Positions 1-9,380 of a DNA stretch of 64,000 nucleotides are shown piece after piece (within the stretch, counting starts at the first letter, position 1; each line of letters opens with the position of its first letter). Below the pieces are notes generated by a model. It ran no database searches. It had not been told where the DNA came from and saw only the letters and a list, made by a program, of their open reading frames with translations. The DNA comes from UMGS1519 sp050951005 (GTDB lineage: Bacteria > Actinomycetota > Coriobacteriia > Coriobacteriales > Eggerthellaceae): positions 62,001 to 126,000 of the forward strand of contig JBMNIP010000002.1 of the NCBI GenBank assembly GCA_050951005.1. Direction: 5' to 3'. The position numbers and the translations under genes were made by a program.

Positions 1-2465
1 GCTACTCCGATGGCCAGGAAATCACCAACCTCAACCAGGACGTGACACTCTATGCCCAGTGGAGGAAGCTAGAAGCACAATCGCATGGCGGTACCTTCTA
101 TATCGCCCTGAAGGCAGGCCAGAAAGCGGTCTTCGAAAACCTTCCCATCGGCGCGCAGTACTCGGTCGTCGAGAGCTCGGCACCAGGCTGGACGCTTTCG
201 AGCTCCAGCGGAACTTCGGGAACCGTCACGCAGAGCACTTCGACGGCAAGTTTCGTGAACAAGTTCACGCCGGGCTCCACCAACGTGACGATTGCGGCAT
301 CCAAGCTCCTTACGGGGCTTTCGCCTGACGATGGCGCCTTTACCTTCAACCTCTACGAGGGCGACCAGGCAACCGGCAATCCGATTCAGACTGCCACCAA
401 TGTGGGCAGCAGCGTGACATTCAATCCCATCACCTTTACGTACGATGCGAACGAGTGGCAGGGGCAGGACTATCAGTACCGGACCTATACCATCGCAGAA
501 GTATTGCCCGAAGACGATGACCCGAATACCGAGGGCGTACAGAAGGACGGCATCACGTACGACCAGCACATCGAGCACGCATATGTCGAAATCCGGCATA
601 GCGTTCAAGATGGAAAGGATATGCTGGGTGCATCGGCCTACTACGACTGGAACGATTCAACGCCATACCAGGCCCTGTTCACGAACGTGCCGGAGCCGGG
701 CAACCTGACCATCTCCAAGGAAGCCGTCGGCCAGTCCGACGCGACTGCGGACCAGGACTTCTCGTTCGACGTGACGCTGCTCAAGAACGGCAAGCCGTTG
801 ACGGAAGCCTATGACTGGACCTCCACCGACGGGCGTTCCGGCACCATCGAAAACGGCGGCACCATCACGTTGAAGGGCGGCGGCAGCGCCACCATCAGCG
901 GGCTGCCGGTAGGAACGACCTATTTCGTAACCGAAGCGGGAAGCGCCGATAACTGGAGCCGTACCGCCTCGTCGTCGACGACGGGAGTCGTCGGCGCCGG
1001 CAGCTCGACCACCGCGAGTTTCACCAACACCTACAAGGCGAACGGCAGCACCACGCTCTCCGGCACCAAGACCGTGAAGAACCTGCACGCAAACTATAAG
1101 AAGTACGCGAAAGGCGCCTTCACATTCGCCCTGTACGAGGGCACGGATACCTCCGGAACGCCACTGGACACTGCAGGCAATTCGAAACCGAACGCCGACG
1201 GTACCAGCAACTTCACCTTCGCGCCGATCGACTACACAATGCAGGACCTCAAGAACGATGACGGCACCTACGCCAAGGAGAAGGACCTGACCTACACCAT
1301 CGCCGAGCTGCCGAACGGCGATGACCGGTACGCAACCGACTCCCAAACCTGGACCGCTATCGTACACCTGACCGATGAGGGCAACGGCAAGATCGCCACG
1401 AGCGTGAGATACGAGAACGCGTCGGGCACCGGTGAGAACGCCGCCTTCACCAATCAGTACCTGCCCGCAGGCAGCACCGTGGTGCAAGCGGGAAAGAAGC
1501 TTACCGGCCGTCATCTGAAGAACGGCGAGTTCACGGTCAGCGTCCGCTACGCCAGCAACAATGCCGAAGCGTTCAAGATGGCAAACAAGGGCAGCACATT
1601 CACTTCTCCGCGTCTGAGCTTCAACCGAGACGAGTTGAACCATCTGGCCAAGGAGGGCAAAGCCATCAAGACGACTGAAAACGGGATAACCACCTGGAGC
1701 ATACCCTACGCCATGTCCGAGATCCTGCCCAGAGACGATAACCCCGATACCGAAGGCGTACAGAAGAAGGGAGTTACCTACGATGGGGGAACCCATACCG
1801 CAACAGCGGTGTTTACGGATACCGGCGGCGACAAGCTCCATGCCGCAGTGACCTACGACAAGGGCTCCTCCACCCCGCCCACCTTCAAGAACACCTTCCG
1901 CACGCACACGAGCCTTACCCTCAAGGCGAAGAAGAAACTTTCGGGTGGCAAGCTCAAGGACGGCCAGTTCACATTCGACGTGAAGGGCCCGCACGGTTCC
2001 AACGAGACGGCGACGAACCGGGCGAATGGCACCATCGTGCTTCCTACCTGGATATACACGAAACCGGGAACCTACCGCTACACGCTGACCGAAGTCGATG
2101 ACAACCAACCCGGCGTCAGCTACGACGATGCCGCCTACCGCATCACCGTCAAGGTAACGAGGAATGCGGCGGGTAAGCTGCACGCCAAGGCGACGGTTGC
2201 GGGCAAGAAGGCCACACCGAAGTCCCTGACCTTCAAGAACAGCTGCAACCAGCCCCCCACGGGTGCTGATAATGCGAATTCGAAGGACAACCCGGACAAC
2301 CAGAACGGCACAGACAGCACCAACGAATCGAGTGACCAGCCGACCCTGTTGCTCGTACCGATCACAGGCGACAACGCACTGCCGATCGGCATACTGATAG
2401 CCGTCGCTGTTGCCGCCCTGGTCCTGCTGATCGCGGTTCGCCGACATAGGAACGGAGGGGAATAA
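1..2465 (+). CDS. Sortase-anchored adhesin/pilin-like surface protein, 5' end outside window
   Basis: The frame is open from base 3, and the first residues end in LYAQW, typical of an InlB B-type (Listeria-Bacteroides) repeat, so the true start lies upstream. After this comes what looks like the C-terminal half of a DUF7601-type domain. Then follow a pilin-type (Spy0128/FctA) repeat, a complete DUF7601-like domain at about nt 690-1035, and three more pilin-type repeats, each closing in a motif like FTNxY or FKNxF. Such domains usually carry internal Lys-Asn isopeptide bonds. The tail has a VPITGD motif (nt 2355-2372), a hydrophobic helix and a basic end (RRHRNGGE), the layout of a sortase signal, although V replaces the usual L. 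Function is inferred to be adhesion or pilus-like display. No sortase gene is in the window. Confidence 0.85.
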   Translation, partial: YSDGQEITNLNQDVTLYAQWRKLEAQSHGGTFYIALKAGQKAVFENLPIGAQYSVVESSAPGWTLSSSSGTSGTVTQSTSTASFVNKFTPGSTNVTIAASKLLTGLSPDDGAFTFNLYEGDQATGNPIQTATNVGSSVTFNPITFTYDANEWQGQDYQYRTYTIAEVLPEDDDPNTEGVQKDGITYDQHIEHAYVEIRHSVQDGKDMLGASAYYDWNDSTPYQALFTNVPEPGNLTISKEAVGQSDATADQDFSFDVTLLKNGKPLTEAYDWTSTDGRSGTIENGGTITLKGGGSATISGLPVGTTYFVTEAGSADNWSRTASSSTTGVVGAGSSTTASFTNTYKANGSTTLSGTKTVKNLHANYKKYAKGAFTFALYEGTDTSGTPLDTAGNSKPNADGTSNFTFAPIDYTMQDLKNDDGTYAKEKDLTYTIAELPNGDDRYATDSQTWTAIVHLTDEGNGKIATSVRYENASGTGENAAFTNQYLPAGSTVVQAGKKLTGRHLKNGEFTVSVRYASNNAEAFKMANKGSTFTSPRLSFNRDELNHLAKEGKAIKTTENGITTWSIPYAMSEILPRDDNPDTEGVQKKGVTYDGGTHTATAVFTDTGGDKLHAAVTYDKGSSTPPTFKNTFRTHTSLTLKAKKKLSGGKLKDGQFTFDVKGPHGSNETATNRANGTIVLPTWIYTKPGTYRYTLTEVDDNQPGVSYDDAAYRITVKVTRNAAGKLHAKATVAGKKATPKSLTFKNSCNQPPTGADNANSKDNPDNQNGTDSTNESSDQPTLLLVPITGDNALPIGILIAVAVAALVLLIAVRRHRNGGE

Positions 2466-2513
2466 GGCTCCTTCCTCACTCGCCTTCCTCCCGAAGGGAG
2501 CCGCAACAACAAG

Positions 2514-2545
2514 AAGCGCCCGGACGCGATAACGTCCGGGCGCTT
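2514..2545. terminator. Strong intrinsic terminator, probably bidirectional
   Basis: A perfect 13-bp stem (2514-2526 with 2533-2545) closes a 6-base loop. It separates the adhesin gene from the convergent aldo/keto reductase gene and has a short T run on the plus side. Confidence 0.8.
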
Positions 2546-2578
2546 TCCTCGAGCAAGCTTCCTGTCGCCAGATTCCGC

Positions 2579-3574
2579 CTATTTATCGAGTGTACGCACC
2601 TGGACTGCAGATGCCGTCTCATCAAGAGCAGCCAGATCCTGGGCGTCCAGCGAAAGGTCCAAGCATTTCACGGTATCGCGAATGGACGCCTCCCTACGGA
2701 ATCCCGTAAGCAGCGTCGAGTTCTCGAACTGCGCTAAAGTCCAAGCTTCGAACAGATTTGCGTAAGAGCATCGGTACTTTTCGCACATGGGCGACCAGAC
2801 CTCCTGATAGAGCCGACGAATACCGCTCTTGTACGGCTCGGTCGCCCAAGGGAGACGCATGCGGATATCTCCGGCACCGAAGGAAACGTCCAAATGCTCG
2901 GGGCCTGTCAGGTACCCTTCTTCCAAGATCCCGTAACCCTGGAATAGCGCGCGATGACGGCGGCAAGCCGGGAAGAAATCACGTCCATGGAACGGAGCCA
3001 ATATGCTGAACTGCTCCTGGACCAGCGCCACTTCTCCCTCCCGCGCATAGGCATCTAGGTCGGCAGGGGTGCTGTTCGAGATGCCAACAGCACGAATTTT
3101 TCCCTCGCGAAGCAGGTCGGACATAGCATCCATAGTCTCCCCAACCGACCATGCATCGTTCACGTAATGGACAACGAGAACATCAAGGTAATCCGTTTGC
3201 AGCCGGCGCAGGGATTCCTCGACATCACGTTTCACCGCCCGTGCGCCGGTATTGTTGTAGACGGTATAGCCGTCGCGGGAGTACTTGTAAACACCGTCGT
3301 CGGGCCGCCAATTCAGCGAGCACTTCGTCTGGAGCACAAACTTATCGCGTCGTCCCCTCAGCGCCTTCCCCAACAGCTCCTCGCTGGTGCCCATACCGTA
3401 CACCGGGGCCGTATCGATGTAGTTGATACCGCAATCCGCGGCAACGTCCAGCAGCCGTTTGACTTGACTATCCGGAGGGGTATCCTGCCAGACACTACCG
3501 CCTCCAAGGCCCCAGGTACCGAATGCGATTGCCGAGACGCGCAGACCGCTGGTGCCGAGTTCCCGATACTCCAT
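2579..3574 (-). CDS. Aldo/keto reductase
   Basis: The 331-residue protein starts with the AKR-type strand YRELGTSGLRVSAIAFGTW and is expected to be an NAD(P)H-dependent carbonyl reductase of TIM-barrel fold in the cytoplasm. The catalytic tetrad is visible: Asp in YIDTAPVY, Tyr in VYGMG, Lys in QTKC and His in VVHY. A GGAAGG-type ribosome site precedes the ATG. It lies 42 nt downstream of dmsC on the same strand, so it may be the last gene of the dms transcript. Its substrate cannot be told. It belongs to a different AKR subgroup from the second AKR of this window, at 52148. Confidence 0.9.
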   Translation of the reverse strand: MEYRELGTSGLRVSAIAFGTWGLGGGSVWQDTPPDSQVKRLLDVAADCGINYIDTAPVYGMGTSEELLGKALRGRRDKFVLQTKCSLNWRPDDGVYKYSRDGYTVYNNTGARAVKRDVEESLRRLQTDYLDVLVVHYVNDAWSVGETMDAMSDLLREGKIRAVGISNSTPADLDAYAREGEVALVQEQFSILAPFHGRDFFPACRRHRALFQGYGILEEGYLTGPEHLDVSFGAGDIRMRLPWATEPYKSGIRRLYQEVWSPMCEKYRCSYANLFEAWTLAQFENSTLLTGFRREASIRDTVKCLDLSLDAQDLAALDETASAVQVRTLDK

Positions 3575-3616
3575 ATGCCGCCTTCCTTCTCTCCAGCAGG
3601 GTCAGCAAGTCGCCGC

Positions 3617-4465
3617 TTACAGGGCGACGCTCATGTACAAGCCGTAGAACCCGATCCGTGCGAAGAAAACACCTACAACAACCAGAATGAACACGATCAA
3701 CACCGCCGCGGTCTTCGGAAGCTTCTTCCGGGCCATCGCCTCCACGACCACTGCCGCCACACAGCAGGCAGCAAGCAAGGCAAATAGACCGCCGATTGCA
3801 GGTACCAGGTCAAGCGCAGGACCCCATCCGTTCGACATCGATGCGCACGCCGCGATCTGTCCGCCGAACCCAAGCACGGCAAGCACCGCGCCCACCAGTC
3901 CGACGGCGAAAACCGCCTTCCCTATCTTCCCCGGAACCTCGATGTCGGCAATGCACAGGGTCAGCAAACCCAGCACGGTGCCGCCGGTGAGCCCATAACC
4001 GATCATCTGGATGACCGTCCACGGCGTGTTCCAGGTTGGAATGGTGTCGATGGTATAGGCGAATCCGCAGAACGCAGCAAAGACAACCGCCCAAATCGAC
4101 AGCACGATCAGGAAGCCATTCCGCACATTCGCCTTTAATTTCCCGGCCCGAGACGTCAGCCAATAGACGAATGCGGCAACGAAGAAGAGCCCGCCGACCA
4201 TGACCTCGTTCGTCAGTGGCGAACGACCAATTCCGTTGACGGCGAAGACCGCATGCATCGGATTCGCCAGGTGGAAGAATGCGCCCACGAAACCGACCAG
4301 CATTACCAACAGAGGGAGAAGCGTCATTCGATCGATTCTTGCGACCGCTTCCTCGTTCTCGGAGAGTTGCCGCAGGGCAGCATAGATGATTATGAACGCA
4401 CAGGCGCCCATTGGCGCAAGGGTGGTAAAGATGGCAAGAGGCAGCTCGGAGAATCCGTTTCCCAT
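3617..4465 (-). CDS. dmsC: DMSO reductase-type membrane anchor subunit (DmsC)
   Basis: The 282-residue protein is very hydrophobic with about eight membrane helices and matches the DmsC family, which anchors the DmsAB catalytic dimer and oxidises menaquinol. It begins 2 nt after the dmsB stop, so it is tightly coupled. A His in the segment FFHLANPMHA is a plausible quinol-site residue by family analogy, which is inference. It is the third gene of an A-B-C operon in the canonical order. Confidence 0.88.
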   Translation of the reverse strand: MGNGFSELPLAIFTTLAPMGACAFIIIYAALRQLSENEEAVARIDRMTLLPLLVMLVGFVGAFFHLANPMHAVFAVNGIGRSPLTNEVMVGGLFFVAAFVYWLTSRAGKLKANVRNGFLIVLSIWAVVFAAFCGFAYTIDTIPTWNTPWTVIQMIGYGLTGGTVLGLLTLCIADIEVPGKIGKAVFAVGLVGAVLAVLGFGGQIAACASMSNGWGPALDLVPAIGGLFALLAACCVAAVVVEAMARKKLPKTAAVLIVFILVVVGVFFARIGFYGLYMSVAL

Positions 4466-4467
4466 CG

Positions 4468-5088
4468 CTATTTCACCTCACTTGGATTATCGATGACCAT
4501 TTCATCCGAACCGCTGGGAACGGATTGCGGGCATTCGTTTATGTAAAGATTCGGGTTCGTGTAGCTTGGATCCGGCAGGGGGCTGATTGCCGCCCGTTTG
4601 CCTTCGGGCAGCGTGTCGACGGGGCCGAATTGCAGCGCCCGTCCGGTACAGGCCTCGACGCAAATGGGCTCGAGACCCTGTTCGACACGCTCCTGGCAGC
4701 CGTTGCATTTTACGGAATGGCCAGCTGCCCGGTCGACAGTAGGCGCCTTGTAGGGGCATGCCATCGCGCAATATCCGCAACCGATGCACACATCCGCATT
4801 GACCGAAACGATTCCGGTATCGGGATCCTTGTGCATTGCACCAGTCGGACAGACCTCGGTACAGGCGGGGTTGTCGCAGTGTTGGCACGACACAGAGGTG
4901 TAGTAGGTCTGCGAGTCAACCGACCAGCAGCCATCGCTATCCTGTGAGAAGCCTGTGCCGCCATCCATCTCGTAAACGTGGCGGAAGGTGATCTCCGGCG
5001 AGAGATCATGGTAGTCCTTGCATGCCAGTTCACAGGTATGGCACCCCGAACAGCGCAGAGCGTCGTAATAGAATCCGTATTGGGTCAT
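4468..5088 (-). CDS. dmsB: DMSO reductase-type iron-sulfur subunit (DmsB)
   Basis: The 206-residue ferredoxin-like protein has four cysteine groups, starting CSGCHTCELAC, CQHCDNPACTEVC, CIGCGYCAMAC and CNGCQE...CVEAC. These are the expected ligands for four [4Fe-4S] clusters that pass electrons from the quinol-oxidising membrane subunit to the molybdenum subunit. It has no signal peptide, as usual, since it is exported as a complex with the Tat substrate DmsA. The gene lies 2 nt after dmsA. Confidence 0.92.
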   Translation of the reverse strand: MTQYGFYYDALRCSGCHTCELACKDYHDLSPEITFRHVYEMDGGTGFSQDSDGCWSVDSQTYYTSVSCQHCDNPACTEVCPTGAMHKDPDTGIVSVNADVCIGCGYCAMACPYKAPTVDRAAGHSVKCNGCQERVEQGLEPICVEACTGRALQFGPVDTLPEGKRAAISPLPDPSYTNPNLYINECPQSVPSGSDEMVIDNPSEVK

Positions 5089-5090
5089 GG

Positions 5091-7514
5091 TTACGCCTCA
5101 ACCTTCTCGACCTGTGCAATGGCACTGTGCATACCGGTTCCTTTGGAGACCGGATTAACATGCCGGCTCGTAAGCACGTTGATATTGCCGTTCTGATCGA
5201 TGCCGTTCTCGTCCGGCGTGTAAACCATGCCATGGGGCAGATAGACCACACCCGGCATGACACGGTTCGTCACCCGCGCAGCAATGCGGGTCTCTCCGCG
5301 GTTGTTGAAGACGCGCACCCGATCACCGGTAGATATTCCGCGCGCCTCGGCATCGATGGGGCTGATCCACAGCCGTTCGGCAAGCGGCGTTTGCAGCACC
5401 GGGTTATTCGCATAGGTAGTATGCGCATGGCTGCGGCAATGATAGGCAAGTACTTGCAGCGGATACTGATCGGTTTCCGCCTCGGCACTCTCGAAGCCGG
5501 GTGTGTAGATGGGAATCGGAGAGATGACATCGCCTTCGGGAAGCTCCCATGTCTTGGCAAGCTCAGCAAGCTCGGGAGAATAAATCTGGATTTTGCCCGT
5601 CTGGGTATCCAGCGGGTTCTTCTCGGGATCGGCGATGAAGGGGTCATCCTCTTTCGATTCCACGCAAGGCTCCTTGTAGTAGCCCTGCTCCACCATCTGC
5701 TCATAGGTTGGAAGCTGTGGATATTCTTCGCGCATCTGGTTGTACAGCTCACGGCGCCAGTCCTGGCGGGTCTTGCCGCCATCCGAATACTCATCGTAGA
5801 TGCCCAGACGTTTCGCAATCTCGCCGCAAACCTCATACACCTCGCGTCGTTCGCCTTTGGGTTCGTACAGCGGATTGCCCATGGTGATGGCCAGGTTGTT
5901 GCAATTCTCTCCCGCCGCCGACATAGTGTAGGTCTCCTGGCAGGTAAGGTCCGGCAGAATGATATCCGCATACTTCGCCGATGGCGTCATCTTCACGTCG
6001 TAGCACAGGATGAATTCGCACTTGCTCTCGTCCTTGAGCACTTCCAGCGTATGGTTTATGTCGCCGTTGTTGTTCGCTGGATGGTTGTTCGCATAGTTGA
6101 TCAGCAGCTTGATGCTCTGCGGCAACCGGTCAGCGCCCTTGATGCCGTCCTTCTTCGCAGTCAGAGACGGTCCGTCTTCGATGGCTTCGACCCAACGGTA
6201 GCTGGGGAACTGGATTTCGATTGGGTTGGTGCCGGTGGGCAGTGTCAGGAAATCGAGCTTGGCATTCCCCTGGCGACCGCCCGAGTTCGTTCCCGGTTTA
6301 CCGACCTGACCGACCAGCTGGGCCAATAGCATGATGGCACGGCTGGCGGTATCGCCGTTCGCATGACGCTGCGGACCGTACCCCTGCGCAATGTAGCACG
6401 GCTTGGCCTTACCGATCTGATGGGCGAGCTTCTTGATGCGCTCCTCTGGCACACGGGTAATCTTCGATGCCCAGGCAGGGGTTTTCTCTACCTTGTCATA
6501 GCCAGTGCCCATGATGTAGGCGTAATAGGAAGAATTCTTGGGCGCGCCCTTGGGAAGTGTTTCCTCATCGTAGCCGACACAGTATTTGTGCAGGAAATCG
6601 ATATCGACCATCTTCTTTTCAATCAGCTCATGCGCGATTCCTGCAACGAGCGCGGCATCCGTACCGGGTATGATGGGAATCCACTCGGCTCCTGCGTTGG
6701 CGCATATCTCGCTCTTGCGCGGATCGATGCAAATCACTTTCACGTGTTCCTTGTTCATCGCAACGTTGAGGTCGTAACCCGCGCCGTCGCCCGACATGCA
6801 CATATCCATGACAGCATCTCCGAAGAGGACAACCAGCTCGTCCTCCTTCAGCGTATAGAACGAACGGGTCCCCCATTTCGCCAAGCCGTAGGTATACGGA
6901 TAGGCACCGAATGTGATGGAGGCAAGCGAATAGTTGCCGTATCGCGTCAGGCATCCGCCATAAAGATTCATCAAACGGAAGAACGGATTATTCTGCATGA
7001 AGTTTTGTTCAACGCCCGTGCATTGGGCGATGAAGATGGCTTCGTTTCCGTATTTCTCCTTCACGCGCTTGATTTCCGAGGCGATGGTGTCGAGCGCCTC
7101 GTCCCAACTGATGCGCTCGTACTGTCCATCGCCGCGCTTGGTCCCCTCGACGCGCTTCAACGGATAATCCAGACGCTCATCGGCATCGAGCCAACGCCTG
7201 ATGGAACGGCCGCGCAAGCATGCGCGTGCTTGGGTTGCGCCGTACTTCCCGCTTCCGGTGTTGTCGGTCTCGACATAGAGCAACTTGCCGTCCTTCATAT
7301 GGCACCGGAGCAGGCACGCACCACCGCAGTCGACGGCGCAATGGGTGTACTTGATCTCCTCCCCCTCTTGCAGGCCGTCCTCCGCAAAGGCCTTCTCCTT
7401 TGATACCTCACCAGACGAGACCAACGCTCCACTTGCGGCGACAGTAGCTCCGACCACTCCAGAAGCCTTAAGAAACGACCGGCGGTCCATGACCATTCGC
7501 TGTCCTTTAGACAT
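5091..7514 (-). CDS. dmsA: Tat-exported molybdopterin oxidoreductase, DMSO reductase family catalytic subunit
   Basis: The 807-residue protein has a twin-arginine signal (DRRSFLKASG, R11-R12) and an N-terminal [4Fe-4S] motif C59-x3-C63-x3-C67...C99. These are followed by the three-part bis-MGD binding fold. Ser196 in YGNYS is the likely molybdenum ligand, as in DMSO/TMAO reductases, and the C-terminal molydopterin dinucleotide-binding domain ends near VYLPHGM. The acceptor (DMSO, TMAO or another oxide) cannot be decided, and Coriobacteriia carry many paralogues of this family. An alternative start at 7496 (residue M7) has a better ribosome site (AAAGGA, 6-nt spacing). The operon is dmsABC followed by an aldo/keto reductase. 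Confidence 0.9.
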   Translation of the reverse strand: MSKGQRMVMDRRSFLKASGVVGATVAASGALVSSGEVSKEKAFAEDGLQEGEEIKYTHCAVDCGGACLLRCHMKDGKLLYVETDNTGSGKYGATQARACLRGRSIRRWLDADERLDYPLKRVEGTKRGDGQYERISWDEALDTIASEIKRVKEKYGNEAIFIAQCTGVEQNFMQNNPFFRLMNLYGGCLTRYGNYSLASITFGAYPYTYGLAKWGTRSFYTLKEDELVVLFGDAVMDMCMSGDGAGYDLNVAMNKEHVKVICIDPRKSEICANAGAEWIPIIPGTDAALVAGIAHELIEKKMVDIDFLHKYCVGYDEETLPKGAPKNSSYYAYIMGTGYDKVEKTPAWASKITRVPEERIKKLAHQIGKAKPCYIAQGYGPQRHANGDTASRAIMLLAQLVGQVGKPGTNSGGRQGNAKLDFLTLPTGTNPIEIQFPSYRWVEAIEDGPSLTAKKDGIKGADRLPQSIKLLINYANNHPANNNGDINHTLEVLKDESKCEFILCYDVKMTPSAKYADIILPDLTCQETYTMSAAGENCNNLAITMGNPLYEPKGERREVYEVCGEIAKRLGIYDEYSDGGKTRQDWRRELYNQMREEYPQLPTYEQMVEQGYYKEPCVESKEDDPFIADPEKNPLDTQTGKIQIYSPELAELAKTWELPEGDVISPIPIYTPGFESAEAETDQYPLQVLAYHCRSHAHTTYANNPVLQTPLAERLWISPIDAEARGISTGDRVRVFNNRGETRIAARVTNRVMPGVVYLPHGMVYTPDENGIDQNGNINVLTSRHVNPVSKGTGMHSAIAQVEKVEA

Positions 7515-7631
7515 CGTCTCACCCCATTCAGTCTTCGCCGTTCCCCACTCCGAATCACAGCGAACGAAAGGCTGGACTCGAAAACGGCGATTAGTCTGTT
7601 CCCTGCATGCGAATTGCAGGCCCCTAACTGA

Positions 7632-7660
7632 AGTGTATGTACCGCCATATCGCCAAACAA
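7632..7660 (-). promoter_or_regulatory. Candidate dmsA promoter
   Basis: On the minus strand a TTGTTT -35 box (7655-7660) and a TACACT -10 box (7632-7637) are spaced by 17 nt. The -35 lies inside the 18-base motif shared with the mocR promoter. The predicted leader to dmsA is about 110 nt. Confidence 0.5.
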
Positions 7661-7676
7661 TGCCTTTATTGTATGG
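7644..7676. promoter_or_regulatory. Candidate MocR operator upstream of dmsA
   Basis: GCCATATCGCCAAACAAT (7644-7661) recurs with one mismatch at 9252-9269, and ATTGTATGG (7668-7676) recurs exactly at 9234-9242. ACAAT and ATTGT (7657-7661 and 7668-7672) also form an inverted repeat with a 6-nt spacer. Binding by the neighbouring MocR protein is inferred. Confidence 0.55.
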
Positions 7677-7780
7677 TCGACAATTAAGTTGTTATGGTAT
7701 TGCTAATCAGACCCGCGCCGAAGACGGAAAGAGGCGCGAGACCCTTGCAGCCAGAGCGGCGCGGAAAAGCGATGCCCCAT

Positions 7781-9184
7781 TTATACGATAAATCGGGGGT
7801 CTTCACGGTCGAATGTATCCATGTACGCCCCCACCAGCTCCAAACCCCGAAGCAATTGCTCATCAGACGCAGGCGAGCAGGTGGCGATTCGCAGGCGGTT
7901 CACGCTGGCATTGCTGCTCACGGCGAAGCGCTCGGCACCGAACACCGCCACGCCGCTCTTGGACAGCGCGATCTCCGCCGAGCGCCCAGAACAGCCATCG
8001 GGAAGGTCCATCCATTGGCAGAATGCCACCTCGCTCACCGGCACCTGGGGAAACGATTGCGCGAATAGTTGATTGCGATGCACAGAACGCCTGCGCTTGT
8101 TCGCGGCAATCGTATGGGCCATTCCGCGTTCCACCAGCCGAGAGGCGATCTCGATATTGAGAGATGGAATCTTCAGGTTCTGATTGATGGCACCCTGCAC
8201 GACAGCATCACGGTATGCCTCGGGAACCCTCAGGTAGGCAATACGCAGCCCCGAGCACACCGGCTTCGAGAGTCCTGCGATATAGATGCATTGTTCGGGA
8301 ATGTAGCCCACCAGAGGAGCAGGCGGTTCCTCGAGCAATGCGGAATAGTTATCGTCCTCGATGGCAAGCAGACCAAACCTTCTTACAATTCTGGCGACCT
8401 CAGCTTTCCTCTGTGCGCTCATTGCGATATTGGTCGGATTAGATCCGGAAGGCATGAGGTATATCCCCTTCGGCTTCTGCGTGATGCAGGCATTCTGGAG
8501 TTCATCGGGGAGCATACCCTCATCGTCGTTTGCAATCGGAATCAACTGCAGGTGGAGCATGCCGCACAGGCTGATGAAATTCGGATAGGTATATTCGTCT
8601 ACGATGATCTTGTCCCCGGGTTCGAACAAGGAGGACAGGATAACGGCAAGCCCCGATTGCACGCCCGAGCTGATGATGGTCTCACGAGGCGACGCATCGA
8701 CTCCCAGGCTGTTCAGCCATTTTGCCCCGATTGCCGCCTGGCGCTCGCTTCCCAGGGGATCGGAATACTCGAAAAGCCTGCTCGATGCGTCATCAGCAAG
8801 AATCTCGCGCGCAACATCGCGCACGATATCATTGTCCTCGTAATAGGGATATATGGTCCCAAGCTCTATGGTCTTGCCCGGATGCTCGTCGACGACACTG
8901 GCACGAACCCCGGCATGAGGGGCCACAAACGTACCGCTTCCCACCACTGCATTCACCAGACCGCGCGCTTCACAGAGCTTGTAGGCTTTCGTGATTGTAC
9001 TCAGATTCAGATCGAGAAAATCGGCGAGCTCGCGCTGAGGCGGAAGCCTTACCCCCGCCGTCAACTTGCCAGAGCGGATATCCCGTGCCATCAGGTCGGC
9101 CAGCGAGATATAGAGCGGATTCGAGAGTTCGCTGCGCTTGGGATGCCATGACATAGGATAATCATCGAATGAATTAATCGGCAT
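7781..9184 (-). CDS. MocR-type transcriptional regulator (GntR helix-turn-helix fused to aminotransferase fold)
   Basis: The N-terminus carries a GntR winged helix (ADLMARDIRSGKL...PPQRELADFLDLN...YKLCEARGLV) and the remaining ~370 residues are a fold-type I aminotransferase domain with the PLP-binding Lys in GLSKPVCSGLR. MocR proteins use PLP or its amino-acid adducts as a signal. The open frame extends to 9235, but no ribosome site precedes that ATG and it overlaps a promoter and repeat. The ATG at 9184 follows GAGGGG by 9 nt and is preferred, with 9190 as an alternative. The gene lies directly upstream of dmsABC on the same strand and shares promoter motifs with it, so it probably controls dms expression and its own. 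Confidence 0.85.
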   Translation of the reverse strand: MPINSFDDYPMSWHPKRSELSNPLYISLADLMARDIRSGKLTAGVRLPPQRELADFLDLNLSTITKAYKLCEARGLVNAVVGSGTFVAPHAGVRASVVDEHPGKTIELGTIYPYYEDNDIVRDVAREILADDASSRLFEYSDPLGSERQAAIGAKWLNSLGVDASPRETIISSGVQSGLAVILSSLFEPGDKIIVDEYTYPNFISLCGMLHLQLIPIANDDEGMLPDELQNACITQKPKGIYLMPSGSNPTNIAMSAQRKAEVARIVRRFGLLAIEDDNYSALLEEPPAPLVGYIPEQCIYIAGLSKPVCSGLRIAYLRVPEAYRDAVVQGAINQNLKIPSLNIEIASRLVERGMAHTIAANKRRRSVHRNQLFAQSFPQVPVSEVAFCQWMDLPDGCSGRSAEIALSKSGVAVFGAERFAVSSNASVNRLRIATCSPASDEQLLRGLELVGAYMDTFDREDPRFIV

Positions 9185-9223
9185 CGGCATCAACCCCTCA
9201 TCCGCATCCGTTCCAATGGGAAG

Positions 9224-9251
9224 ATTGTATGCCATTGTATGGTTTTATCAA
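9224..9251 (-). promoter_or_regulatory. Candidate mocR promoter
   Basis: TTGATA (-35, 9246-9251 on the minus strand) and TACAAT (-10, 9224-9229) are separated by 16 nt. The predicted transcript would start near 9217, which supports a translation start at 9184 or 9190 rather than 9235. Confidence 0.6.
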
Positions 9252-9269
9252 GCCATATTGCCAAACAAT
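9234..9269. promoter_or_regulatory. Candidate MocR autoregulatory operator
   Basis: ATTGTATGG (9234-9242) and GCCATATTGCCAAACAAT (9252-9269) are the same two motifs as upstream of dmsA, in the opposite order. A further ATTGTATG lies at 9224-9231. They overlap the predicted mocR -35 and -10 boxes, as expected for autoregulation. Confidence 0.55.
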
Positions 9270-9380
9270 ATCGATGATGCCGTCACATGCCCATAATCTC
9301 AATGCAGGGTCGCTGTCATCGAATGGCGGTCCCACCGAAAGCCATCCTCTCCTACACAGACAGAGACGGGCCAAACGCGG

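Noticed and set aside
9185..9235. Earlier mocR start at 9235
   Set aside because: No ribosome site precedes it, and it overlaps the predicted -10 region and operator; the ATG at 9184 is better supported.
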